In this document: positions 1 through 8,062 of the stretch, one piece after another | How positions within the stretch are numbered: position 1 is the stretch's first letter | Layout of the letters: every line of letters begins with the position of its first letter | Source: Candidatus Kuenenia stuttgartensis | GTDB taxonomy: Bacteria; Planctomycetota; Planctomycetia; Pirellulales; UBA1268 | Assembly (NCBI GenBank): GCA_945883745.1 | Contig: CAMCYH010000005.1 | Coordinates: forward strand, 1 to 49,853 | Length of the DNA stretch: 49,853 nucleotides | Direction of reading: 5' to 3' | Made by a program: the position numbers and the translations under genes | Notes under the pieces: model-generated | What the model was told of the DNA's origin: nothing | The model's database searches: none | Seen by the model: only the letters and a program-made list of their open reading frames with translations

Positions 1-1565
1 CTGCCGCGTGCGCGGCTACTGACCTGCGCCTGCCACACGTGACCGCAGGTCGAGCAGTTCCACCAAACGAGAGCGTGGCTCCACGCCTTCACATCTGTTG
101 GCCGAAGGTCACCATTCCGTGAAGCGTGCCACTCGCAGCAGACCGCAGGAAACACGTCGGCGAATGACTTTCCACGCTGAGGAATACGTCTCTTCCTGGC
201 AGCCTCTATCCTTCCACATGCAACACACCCTCTGCCACTAGTGCGTGTGTTGACCGAGGTTTTCCATTCGCGACCACAAGTTGAGCACCTCCACCATACA
301 GCGACGTTGCTTCCCGGCTTTACGCCAGTCGGAAGTCGGTCGCCATTCCTTACGCTATGCCACTCGGCAGCAATTGCGGGATAAAGATCAGCCAGTGACT
401 CATGCGGTTTAGGTGTAGCCCTTGTCTTCCTCGCAGCAAGAAGGTTGCATTTCACACATCCCGAGCGACCACGCACTACTCGGTTGTTGATCTTTGCGCT
501 CCATGTCCTGTCACAGTGGCTACACCTCCACCACACACGCTTGTTCGATTTCGCAGCAAAGTTTCTTGGTGTGAGAGGATAGTTTTTGGTTAAGCAGAAC
601 TCCGATGCGATCTCCGGATGGATCTGCGCGAGCGAATGCTCCGGAAACGGATCCGGGAGATAGGCAAGGTATTTCCTATAAAGGGCGGCGTTGACGAAAG
701 CGGGTCGTGCTACGTACTTGGCTACACGAATCCTGTCGATACCCTTGGCAATTTTCGCAATCGACAATACAAGTGCATTCATGTCGCTTTTATGGATTTC
801 GCCCCTAGTTTGCGTAACAACATCAACGGGCATCACTCTTTCAAGCGGCCACTCACGCACGCGCACCAGCTGCACACCTGCCGCCGCCAGCGACCTTCCC
901 TTCCGTTTATCGGCCGCATGCTTGGAAGCGTGCCAGTGGTGCCCGTCGTACTCAACGCCTATGTTCAGCTCCTTGACGAAGACGTCGACTTCGAGCCCAG
1001 CAATACGACAACGGGACTCAACGCCGCTAAACAACCAGCTCAACTCTGCGAAAATCCGAATCTCTGGTTCTGATGTTTGATGCGAGCAGCGGGGGCAGCT
1101 ACCGTCGAACTTCACGGACACCGCTACTCGCCTACGCCAAACGTGCTCCCGATGGCGCTTGCACTGCCACCACACGGCTTTGTTGCTGTAGGGCTTCACA
1201 TCGGCTGGGGTCAGCCCCAAGTTTTTTGTTGGATGCCATAGCGATGCCACGTCCGGGCGCTGCTCAAGCAGTGACTCTCCTTTTTTCGGCTGACTGCGTT
1301 TTCTTCCCTTCTCCCGTTTTCCACACTCCGGACAGCCTCGACCTCTAGTCCGGTTATGCACGATGGCTCGCCAGTCGTGTCCACAGTCGCAGCATCGCCA
1401 CCATGCGACAAAACTGCTCCCCTTAGAAATCGTGCTTGGCGTGAAATCTCCGTTTTTGCTGGGGTGCCATTCCCGTGCGATTTGTGGAAAAAGGTGATCT
1501 ATCGACTCCCCGACTCGTGGTGCCTGTGGTGTTCGCGTCGATTTCCGGATACGCCTAGCGCACAT
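1..1565 (-). CDS. zinc-ribbon repeat protein with internal Vsr-like endonuclease domain (3' end outside window)
   Basis: An uninterrupted minus-strand frame of 521 codons runs off the left edge without a stop. Its first in-frame ATG is at 1565, after an in-frame TAG about 45 bases upstream; a GTG at 1580 is an alternative start. Five repeats of the probable zinc-ribbon type (PF14311-like) lie at about residues 21-83, 97-160, 310-373, 389-450 and 467-521. Each has an EWHPTKNG-like motif, then WW-x-C-x2-C, then a second C-x2-C. Between repeats 2 and 3 (about 165-260) is a region resembling the Vsr/PD-(D/E)XK fold, with LEVDVF (D194), GVEYDGHHWH (E205, D207) and QLVRVRE. Known proteins of this type are predicted nucleases of defence or mobile loci. 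The role in DNA cleavage is inferred from the fold only. Local base composition is less GC-rich than the rest of the window. Confidence 0.85.
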   Translation of the reverse strand, partial: MCARRIRKSTRTPQAPRVGESIDHLFPQIAREWHPSKNGDFTPSTISKGSSFVAWWRCCDCGHDWRAIVHNRTRGRGCPECGKREKGRKRSQPKKGESLLEQRPDVASLWHPTKNLGLTPADVKPYSNKAVWWQCKRHREHVWRRRVAVSVKFDGSCPRCSHQTSEPEIRIFAELSWLFSGVESRCRIAGLEVDVFVKELNIGVEYDGHHWHASKHAADKRKGRSLAAAGVQLVRVREWPLERVMPVDVVTQTRGEIHKSDMNALVLSIAKIAKGIDRIRVAKYVARPAFVNAALYRKYLAYLPDPFPEHSLAQIHPEIASEFCLTKNYPLTPRNFAAKSNKRVWWRCSHCDRTWSAKINNRVVRGRSGCVKCNLLAARKTRATPKPHESLADLYPAIAAEWHSVRNGDRLPTGVKPGSNVAVWWRCSTCGREWKTSVNTRTSGRGCVACGRIEAARKRRIPQRGKSFADVFPAVCCEWHASRNGDLRPTDVKAWSHALVWWNCSTCGHVWQAQVSSRARG

Positions 1566-1699
1566 TTTCCACCCGCACACTAACGAAACACAGGCCGTTA
1601 CTGATTTTTTCCAAAGCTATCGCCGACTAATCGGCAGGTGACACCGCCTGCCACGCCACACCAACTCTAATGCGGCTCTACTTAAGCCGCTTCACTGCG

Positions 1700-2068
1700 C
1701 TAGACGGACTGGGATCTGTGAATTTCGATGCGGTCGATATCGCACACCACCAAGAGCGGCGGGTCATCGAGTGATTCGCGGTACAGTTGCAACTGGCGAT
1801 ACGCCGCGCGCAAATCCTTGTGCTTGCCCTTGTACTCCCAACCAAAGAAGTTGCGCTTCCACACATCTGCCCAGCCGTTACCGCCTTCGGCCTTTTCAAC
1901 GCCCCGCTCAAACGTGAACCACTCGCCGGTCGGATCAGCTTCGACCGGTGTGGGGTGGCCCAGCATTCGGCAGAGGTCGATGAAATGCTCCTGGCAAGCC
2001 GCCCGCTCTGCGAGGTCGGCTCGTTTCCATTTAGCGACAAGTAGTTGCGGGGTAACGGCGTGAATCAT
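1700..2068 (-). pseudogene. N-terminal stump of an MmeI-like type II restriction-modification enzyme
   Basis: The 122-residue product matches only the N-terminal nuclease part of MmeI-type single-chain restriction-methyltransferases, which are normally around 900 residues or more. Seen: an AAxQEHFIDLCRMLG segment, DPTGEWFTFERG, and D68-x9-E78-Y-K80, the same spacing as the catalytic D-x9-ExK of MmeI. The frame stops straight after the IDRIEIH segment, where the family would continue into helical, methyltransferase and target-recognition domains. None of these is present downstream, where the zinc-ribbon nuclease gene begins 134 bases away on the same strand. Without a methyltransferase a toxic nuclease would be unprotected, so this is most simply a remnant, although a standalone nuclease fragment cannot be excluded. 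Confidence 0.8.
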
Positions 2069-2247
2069 GGTTGCCGCGAGTTTACGCTCCCCCGAATACG
2101 AGGGGCCATACGGATCGGTAAACCTCGGGCCTTCCGTCGGTTCCTCTGGTCTGGCGACAGGCTGGCGCCTACCCCAGAGAAGGCCTGACTTTACGGCATA
2201 TGCGGAACGACGCCGCCCGTTTTCACTGGGGAAGTTGTGGCGTAGCC

Positions 2248-2952
2248 CTACTTGTTGGCCGCACGATTCGCCGCATCTATGGCCACGGGCCGCTGATCGA
2301 CTTCCTTAGGCGGCGCGGCTTCCTGCGATACCCGGGACGAACCCAGCGCGAAAAGCAGGAGTAGTAGCGGGGTAGCAATGAGAAAAAAGACAAGACCGAT
2401 GTAGGCGCACTTGATCGCCTTTGAACCTTCGGAAATGAGATCCAGAAAGTGATTTACCGCAAGAAACGGAGCCAACAAGACGCGGCCGCAGCGCCGCGCT
2501 GCGGGTACGCCGAAGGCGATGGCATTGTCTCGGATCGTTCGGAAGAACTGAATTACAGCTTCTCGATCCTGATCCCTTTTGGCCTGAATCCGATCTTGGG
2601 CGTAATGCCGAAGCTGCCTGCGGTATTCTCGCTCCTGTCGCATTTCCTCCTCTCGCACGCTATCCGCAAACGCCAACGTGCCTTCAGACAATCCCACAGA
2701 GCCAGCCCAGTTGATAGGTTGCCGGCAGACGCCGCAGATTCGAACACCATCGTCTACGCGATGGCGACAGTGCGGGCATCGCTCCCTTTCATCAAGGAAA
2801 CAAGCTCCGAGTACAGCATGTGGGCCAAAAATCAGCCCTAAGAAAAACCCAGTGATTCCTGCTTTTTTCTGGCTGGCGATGCCTGCGGCGATTATTCCGC
2901 ACGCTATCCAGAAAAATATCGCGACGAACCAAATTTCCTGGCCAGAGGACAT
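2248..2952 (-). CDS. membrane protein with zinc-ribbon motif, unknown function
   Basis: A 234-residue protein of unknown family. Two hydrophobic segments sit at the N terminus (about residues 7-26 and 32-51). They are followed by a short zinc-ribbon-like stretch, CPHCRHRV then CGVC (about 59-76). A charged, probably coiled region rich in Arg, Glu and Gln follows, with a last strong membrane segment near residues 185-205. A purine-rich AGGA lies upstream of the ATG at 2952. It is on the same strand as the MmeI stump and the zinc-ribbon nuclease, within the presumed island. The zinc site suggests nucleic-acid or protein contact near the membrane, but no function can be named. Confidence 0.6.
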   Translation of the reverse strand: MSSGQEIWFVAIFFWIACGIIAAGIASQKKAGITGFFLGLIFGPHAVLGACFLDERERCPHCRHRVDDGVRICGVCRQPINWAGSVGLSEGTLAFADSVREEEMRQEREYRRQLRHYAQDRIQAKRDQDREAVIQFFRTIRDNAIAFGVPAARRCGRVLLAPFLAVNHFLDLISEGSKAIKCAYIGLVFFLIATPLLLLLFALGSSRVSQEAAPPKEVDQRPVAIDAANRAANK

Positions 2953-2969
2953 GCAATCGCATCCTGGAA

Positions 2970-3003
2970 AGACCCCCGAGCCTATCCTCCGGGATGGGGG
3001 TCT
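2970..3003. repeat. 8-bp perfect inverted repeat (hairpin)
   Basis: AGACCCCC at 2970-2977 and GGGGGTCT at 2996-3003 are perfect complements separated by 18 bases. It lies just upstream of the minus-strand gene starting at 2952. No U-tract follows, so a simple intrinsic terminator is unlikely. It may be a recombination-related or regulatory structure. Confidence 0.45.
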
Positions 3004-3295
3004 GGCAACTCAGTTGGGGATGGCAAGGCAATCGCGGCTGACCGTCAGGATTGCTGCCACCTAGAGACGGTTGGGCGGAACGCGAATCTGCACCGGCTCG
3101 TGTGATCGCACCGCGCCGGTGCTGCATGAAACTGTACTGGCATGTACTGGATTCATCGCGAGCGATCAGCCGAAATACCGAGAAAACAGGCAGTCTTAGA
3201 AACGGTTTTGCAATCCTTTGCACGACACCCTAGGATGCGGTTTGCGTGGTTTTCTTCGGGGAAAACCGCTGAGTTTTGGCCAATCGGAAGGCGCG

Positions 3296-3337
3296 TTCAT
3301 AAGCCGGGTGTCGCCGGTTCAAGTCCGGCCGCCGCTA
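3296..3337 (+). tRNA. tRNA-Met(CAT) 3' fragment, possible attachment site
   Basis: From the anticodon loop TTCATAA (3296-3302) the sequence follows a tRNA through GCCGG (3' anticodon stem), variable loop GTGTC, T-stem GCCGG, loop TTCAAGT, CCGGC, the 3' acceptor strand CGCCGCT and discriminator A (3337). The sequence 5' of the loop (GCGCG) does not pair with the 3' anticodon stem, and no 5' acceptor AGCGGCG or D-arm is seen. It is therefore a fragment and not a working gene. Such anticodon-loop-to-3'-end pieces are what tyrosine recombinases leave at the distal end of an island inserted in a tRNA gene. The orientation places the island on the left (bases below 3296). Confidence 0.65.
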
Positions 3338-3487
3338 GTATCACGACCGAACGACTGTTTCTGGGTCACGCCCCTGGCCTTTGCCCGGCCCCTCGAACTC
3401 GAGGTTGTCGTGCATGGGTATATCGAGTGTGAGTGACGGCAGCCGATACCAAACGGATGCTCACTGGATATGCCAGGTTTCTGGCGA

Positions 3488-3856
3488 TTATTTAGGCAGG
3501 GTACAGCAGGCTTCCGCATCGCCGCCAGCACGAATCACGGCACACACTCCCTCCACAAGCTCAGCCAGCTTGGACGGCGTGAGCGTGCCGGCCGACCTCA
3601 AGATGACCGCCTCATGAACGGTGACGAGTCGGTGGGGAAGAGCCACACTCGGCCTATCGATGCCGCCGCGTAGAAAATCATCGGTGCCGATGGTCACCGC
3701 GGTCGGGTGGGATTCTGATCGACTCGTTATTTGGCAAATCAGCAGGTCGCCCCGTGCGAACGTCGCGAGCACGACGGCGGGCCGACGCTTGCTCGACTGA
3801 AGATCGGTAAACGGAAACGGCACGACGACCACGTCGCCGCCTACAAATTCCGCCAC
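3488..3856 (-). CDS. PemK/MazF family mRNA interferase toxin
   Basis: This 122-residue protein begins with the family signature GDVVVVPFPFTD followed by RRPAVVL. It continues with an LLICQITS strand, a GGIDRPS segment and a C-terminal VHEAVI plus helix pattern. Known members are ribonucleases that cut mRNA at short sites and are neutralised by a small antitoxin. The start overlaps the 3' end of the upstream antitoxin gene by 16 bases, the usual translationally coupled order (antitoxin first). The length matches the family norm of about 110-120. Confidence 0.9.
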   Translation of the reverse strand: MAEFVGGDVVVVPFPFTDLQSSKRRPAVVLATFARGDLLICQITSRSESHPTAVTIGTDDFLRGGIDRPSVALPHRLVTVHEAVILRSAGTLTPSKLAELVEGVCAVIRAGGDAEACCTLPK

Positions 3857-4053
3857 GCCTCATCCTCTTCGGGGGTATCCCAATCGACCGCCCAGGCTGA
3901 CTCGGCGAGCGGCAGCAGGGCATGCACGTCCTCGTTCCCATCAATGCCAGCGCCACGAGCCCGCAGATGCCGAAGAAAAGCGAGCACTTCCCGCTGCACA
4001 CTCTCCGGGGCGTGCTCGAGTTCCTCGATCAGGGATTTGGTAATGGGTGACAT
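3841..4053 (-). CDS. antitoxin partner of the PemK/MazF-type toxin
   Basis: A 70-residue protein starting at the ATG at 4053 (MSPITKSLIEELEHAPESVQ). The N-terminal half is a predicted helix ending in REVLAFLRHLRARG. The tail is acidic and tryptophan-rich, with a WDTPEEDEAWRNL ending typical of DUF2281-like antitoxins that wrap the toxin. A longer in-frame extension to 4203 exists but lacks resemblance and is rejected. The gene overlaps the toxin gene by 16 bases, so the two form one operon. Such antitoxins often repress their own promoter, but no operator was identified here. Confidence 0.8.
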   Translation of the reverse strand: MSPITKSLIEELEHAPESVQREVLAFLRHLRARGAGIDGNEDVHALLPLAESAWAVDWDTPEEDEAWRNL

Positions 4054-4114
4054 GCTGTAAGTAAGGATAGGTCGGCCAATGGCACTTCGGCAAGCGACGG
4101 CCGAGCGGGGCGGA

Positions 4115-4480
4115 TCATGCGGAGCAACCGCCGGAGCTGATCGGGCTGGATGCGGACCGATCGTGGAGGTGCCGAAAAGCATCTCGAACGACCGCCGCTC
4201 CAATGCCGAGCGGCCGTGAGATCAGGTCGATGCTCGACCCGGCATGCGACATTTCGACGATCTGCGGCAGCATTGCCTCGTATTTCGGCGTGCGGCGCAG
4301 CGGAACCACAACGTCGCGGCGGCCGCGGGCACCACGAACTGGAGAACTTCCGCGGCGTCAAACTCGACGTATTCCGGGAAAATCGCCAGGGTCGCGATGT
4401 CGTACAGCCCCCGGTTATCGTTCAGAAACAGCAGGCCGCCGCTCGTTCGGTCATAATCTGACGTCTACTCGTAGTGCCCT
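4115..4480 (-). pseudogene. decayed coding remnant, unknown family
   Basis: The minus strand reads as two protein-like pieces in different frames. The upstream piece (about 4460-4330) gives GGLLFLNDNRGLYDIATL and FPEYVEFDAAEVLQFVVP. Near 4320 the sense appears to shift frame into VVVPLRRTPKYEAMLPQIV and then a helix-turn-helix-like DLISRPLGIGAAVVRDAF, ending at 4115. Codon usage resembles real genes, but no single frame covers it. It may be the tail of a phage or DNA-binding protein. The frameshift and identity are inference. Confidence 0.3.
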
Positions 4481-4530
4481 CCGTCCCGCGCATCCGACGA
4501 GTTGACGCCAGAAAAAAATGAGGACGCTGC

Positions 4531-7500
4531 ATGGCCATGGTTTTCAGCCGGTTTCGAGCAGTGTGGCTGGGGGCCGCTCTGATCGTCACTTGTCCGATGC
4601 CCGCGGTGATCGCCGTACCCGCGGGCGAGACACCATCCGCCCCCGAGCCGCCCGTCGTCTCGGCCCGCTCAGATGAACCGGAGAAGGCGCTCGCTGCCTT
4701 CGGCATGCCCGCGGGCATGACGGTGAAACTCTTCGCCGCCGAGCCCGATGTGGCAAACCCCGTGGCCTTCGCCATCGATGAACGGGGCCGCGTGTTCGTC
4801 TGCGAGACTTTCAGGCAGAACCGCGGCGTCAGCGACAACCGCAGCCACACGAGCGAGTGGGTCGATGCCGACCTCGCCTCGCAATCGGTCGAGGACCGGC
4901 AGGCCTATCACCGCCGGCTGCTCGGCGACAAAGCACGCGAATGGGAGATGCAGGACGATCGCGTGCGGCTGCTCGTCGACACGAACCGTGATGGCGTGGC
5001 CGACACGGCGACCGTCTTTGCGGATGGTTTCAACGGGCTCATCGAGGGGACTGCCGCCGGCATCCTCGCACGCCGCGGCGACGTGTTCCTCACCTGTATC
5101 CCGAGCCTCTACCGGTTGCGCGACATCGACGGCGACGGCCGCGGCGATGCCAGTCCGGCCGAGCGAGCCGTGCTCTCGACCGGCTACGGCGCCCGCGTGG
5201 CGTTTCGCGGGCACGACATGCACGGGCTCGTGCTCGGCCCCGATGGTCGGCTGTATTTCACGATCGGCGACCGCGGCTACAGGGTCGAATACAAAGACGA
5301 CAAGGGCGCGACCCACATGGCCCACGATCCCGCCAGCGGCGCGGTCTTTCGCTGTGAGCCCGACGGCTCCGGTTTCGAGGTGTTTGCCACCGGACTCCGC
5401 AATCCCCAGGAGATCGCCTTCGACGACCTTGGCAACCTCTTCACGGTCGACAACAACTCCGATGCCGGCGACAAGGCCCGGCTTGTGCACGTGATGCCCG
5501 GCAGCGACTCCGGCTGGAACATGGCGTTTCAGTATCTCGGCGACCGCGGGCCCTGGCACCGTGAGAAGATCTGGCATCTCGCCAACGCCTCGCAGCCGGC
5601 GGGCCTCGTGCCGCCGCTGGCACACATCGGCGCGGGACCTTCGGGCTTCGCCGCCTATCCCGGCACCGGCCTGCCGGCCCACTTCGACGGCCGATTTCTC
5701 CTCGCCGATTTTCGCGGGGGCCCTGCCGGCAGTTCGGTGCGGAGCTTTCGGCTGCGGCCGAAGGGGGCGAGCTTCGAGCCCTACGACGAGGAGGAGACGT
5801 TCAAGAACCTCCTCGCGACCGACGTCGAGTTTGGCCCGGACGGGGCCGTCTGGGTGAGCGACTGGGTGCAGGGCTGGAACGGCGATGGCAAGGGCCGCCT
5901 CTGGCGTTTTGCGCCCACCGAGCCTCAGCCTGCAGGTGAGGTCGACGTGGCAACGCTCCTGGCGGGCGATTGGTCAGCGCAGGCGTCGCCACGGCTCGCG
6001 CAGCTGTTGGGGCATGCCGATCGGCGTCTGAGGCTGGAGGCGCAGTGGGAGCTGGCTCGTCGTGGCGACGCATCGATGTTCGAGTCGATCGTGTCGGATC
6101 AATCACAGCCGCTTCTGGCCCGTGTGCATGCCCTCACAGGACTGTGCCAGATCGCCCGCCGCAGCGATGGCTCAGCGGCACAGAAGCCGCTGGCGGTGAT
6201 CGCTGCCGCGGTCGCCGATCCTGCCTGGGAGATCCGCTCTGTGGCAGCGCGAAACCTGGGCGAGGCATGGGCAGGGAGTGCGGAGACTGCCGCCGGAGTG
6301 GCCGCGGGCAGAGAGGCGTCTCGTGCCGCCCTTCTCGACCGGCTTGCCGACGACAACCTCCATGTGCGGGCTGCTGCTGCCATCGCTCTCGGGCAGTTGG
6401 GCACCGGTTCCGAACTGGCGGTGCAGGCGATCGTTGCCATGGCGGCACGCGACTTGGATGGCGACCATGTCGATCCCCATCTCCGTCATGCGGTCGTGAT
6501 GGGATTCTCCGGCGCACTTGATGCCCCGGCGCGGTCAATGCTCGTGAAGCATGCCTCAGAGGCGGTGCGTCTCGCCGACTGCCTCGCCATGCGGCGGTGT
6601 CGGGACAGTGAGATCGCGCGGCTTCTTGCGGACAGCGATCCTCGGATCGTGCTGGAGGCGGCGCGGGCCATCCACGATCTTCCCATGGAGAATCTCCTGC
6701 CCGCGCTGGCGGCGTGTGCGACGTATCAGCCGCCGCAGGGCACGGTGGACGATGCCTTGGTGCGACGGGTGATTTCCGCCGCGGAAAAGATTGGCACGCC
6801 GGAGGGCGCGAGGCTGCTCACCGTCGTGGCCGCGCGGAGCGATCTGGCCAGCGACCGGCGGGTGGAGGCGATCGATGCCCTGAGGGTCTGGGCAAAGCCG
6901 CCGCAGCGGAACCGCGTTGCCGGATTCTGGCAGTTTCACTCGCTACCGCGGGATCCCGCCGTGGCCCGCGGCGTGCTCGAGGCCGCCCTGCCCGATCTGC
7001 TTGGCTCAAAGCTCGACGAGCCGCTGCGGTTCGCCGTGCTGCAGGCGGCCACCGAACTTGGGATCATGTCGACCGGTTCGATGCTCGTGAACTGGTGCCA
7101 TGACACGACATGCTCGCCGGCCTCGCGGGCCAAGGCGCTGGGTAGCCTGCTGGCGTCCAATCCAGCGGCTGCGGTCGAGGTCGCCGCGACGCTCCGCGAC
7201 GATCCGCAGCCAGCGGTGCGAATGGCGGCGCGAAGCGTTCGCGCGGCGCGGCTGCCCGCGGAGGAGGTCGTGCCCGAACTTGAGGCGGCGATCGGCTCCG
7301 CGGACGTCGCAGAGCGGCAGGCGGCCGTGAGCGTGCTTGCGGAGGTCGACGCACCCTCTGGCGTCGAAGCGGTGAAGCGACTGGCTGCGAAGCTCGATGC
7401 GGGCGGACTCGACCCGACGATCCAGCTGGAGGTGCGTGAGGCCGCGCAGAAACGGCTGGGCCGCGAGGCCGCTGCATCGCCGGCATCCGGGAGCAGCGAG

Positions 7501-7968
7501 GATATGGTCGCCGCGTGGAGCGACACGCTCGAAGGGGGCGATGTCGCGCGAGGCCGAGAGCTATTTTTCACGAGGGGCGAGGTCTCGTGCGTGCGGTGCC
7601 ACTACGCCGAGGGCAAGGGAGGCGATGTCGGGCCGAAGCTCGACGGCATCGCGGCCATGAAACCGAGATCCTATCTGCTCGAAAGCGTCGTGGCTCCCAA
7701 TGCGACGGTGGCCGAGGCCTATCGCACGACGGTGGTCCTTACCGACGAAGGCGTGACCGTGGCGGGGATTCTCGTCTCGGAAGATGCGGAGAGGGTGAGG
7801 CTCAAGACGGCGGACGGCACGATCAAGGATGTCGCGGTGGCATCGATCGACGAGCGGACCAGCGGCCCCAGTTCGATGCCGGCAGACTTGGCCGCCAGGC
7901 TCACCCGCCGAGAACTCCGCGACCTGATCGCGTGGATGGCGAGCCTGACGGCACCGGCCCGGCCTTAA
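4531..7968 (+). CDS. secreted PVC-type dehydrogenase/HEAT/cytochrome c protein
   Basis: An 1145-residue exported protein. GAGGA at 4520-4524 supports the ATG at 4531, and the N terminus is a signal peptide. Residues about 45-470 form a PQQ/sugar-dehydrogenase-like propeller with repeated GPDGRLYF, GLRNPQEIAFD and FGPDGAVWVSDW motifs. Residues about 480-1000 are Ala- and Leu-rich HEAT-like repeats. The C-terminal domain binds c-type heme: C1020-V-R-C1023-H1024, with a Met in SSMPA as the likely distal ligand. This is the planctomycete membrane-bound dehydrogenase family, thought to oxidise sugars or alcohols in the periplasm and pass electrons to cytochromes; the substrate is unknown. The next gene is convergent. 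A paralogue lies at 17561. Confidence 0.9.
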   Translation: MAMVFSRFRAVWLGAALIVTCPMPAVIAVPAGETPSAPEPPVVSARSDEPEKALAAFGMPAGMTVKLFAAEPDVANPVAFAIDERGRVFVCETFRQNRGVSDNRSHTSEWVDADLASQSVEDRQAYHRRLLGDKAREWEMQDDRVRLLVDTNRDGVADTATVFADGFNGLIEGTAAGILARRGDVFLTCIPSLYRLRDIDGDGRGDASPAERAVLSTGYGARVAFRGHDMHGLVLGPDGRLYFTIGDRGYRVEYKDDKGATHMAHDPASGAVFRCEPDGSGFEVFATGLRNPQEIAFDDLGNLFTVDNNSDAGDKARLVHVMPGSDSGWNMAFQYLGDRGPWHREKIWHLANASQPAGLVPPLAHIGAGPSGFAAYPGTGLPAHFDGRFLLADFRGGPAGSSVRSFRLRPKGASFEPYDEEETFKNLLATDVEFGPDGAVWVSDWVQGWNGDGKGRLWRFAPTEPQPAGEVDVATLLAGDWSAQASPRLAQLLGHADRRLRLEAQWELARRGDASMFESIVSDQSQPLLARVHALTGLCQIARRSDGSAAQKPLAVIAAAVADPAWEIRSVAARNLGEAWAGSAETAAGVAAGREASRAALLDRLADDNLHVRAAAAIALGQLGTGSELAVQAIVAMAARDLDGDHVDPHLRHAVVMGFSGALDAPARSMLVKHASEAVRLADCLAMRRCRDSEIARLLADSDPRIVLEAARAIHDLPMENLLPALAACATYQPPQGTVDDALVRRVISAAEKIGTPEGARLLTVVAARSDLASDRRVEAIDALRVWAKPPQRNRVAGFWQFHSLPRDPAVARGVLEAALPDLLGSKLDEPLRFAVLQAATELGIMSTGSMLVNWCHDTTCSPASRAKALGSLLASNPAAAVEVAATLRDDPQPAVRMAARSVRAARLPAEEVVPELEAAIGSADVAERQAAVSVLAEVDAPSGVEAVKRLAAKLDAGGLDPTIQLEVREAAQKRLGREAAASPASGSSEDMVAAWSDTLEGGDVARGRELFFTRGEVSCVRCHYAEGKGGDVGPKLDGIAAMKPRSYLLESVVAPNATVAEAYRTTVVLTDEGVTVAGILVSEDAERVRLKTADGTIKDVAVASIDERTSGPSSMPADLAARLTRRELRDLIAWMASLTAPARP

Positions 7969-8062
7969 GCACTCGATCGCGTGGCAGTCAGGCAACGGCT
8001 GTTGTTCAGTCACTTCGCCATGAACTCCAAGGAACGAAGCGGCCTGCGGGCACGGGTGCGGG

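Larger units (their letters stand above)
2953..3487. other. 535-base gap with hairpin and tRNA 3' remnant
   Basis: No convincing protein gene is visible; short open frames here lack family resemblance and conserved start signals. The stretch contains the inverted repeat at 2970-3003 and the tRNA-Met 3' fragment at 3296-3337. It appears to be the junction between the left-hand accessory block and chromosomal sequence. Confidence 0.5.

Noticed and set aside
402..1583. Small plus-strand open frames in the first 1.6 kb
   Set aside because: They are mirror frames of the zinc-ribbon nuclease coding sequence on the minus strand.
3296..3337. Functional tRNA-Met gene
   Set aside because: The 5' acceptor, D-arm and 5' anticodon stem are missing, so it is only a fragment.
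4669..5682. Minus-strand frame opposite the dehydrogenase gene
   Set aside because: No domain resemblance and fully covered by the propeller-coding strand.
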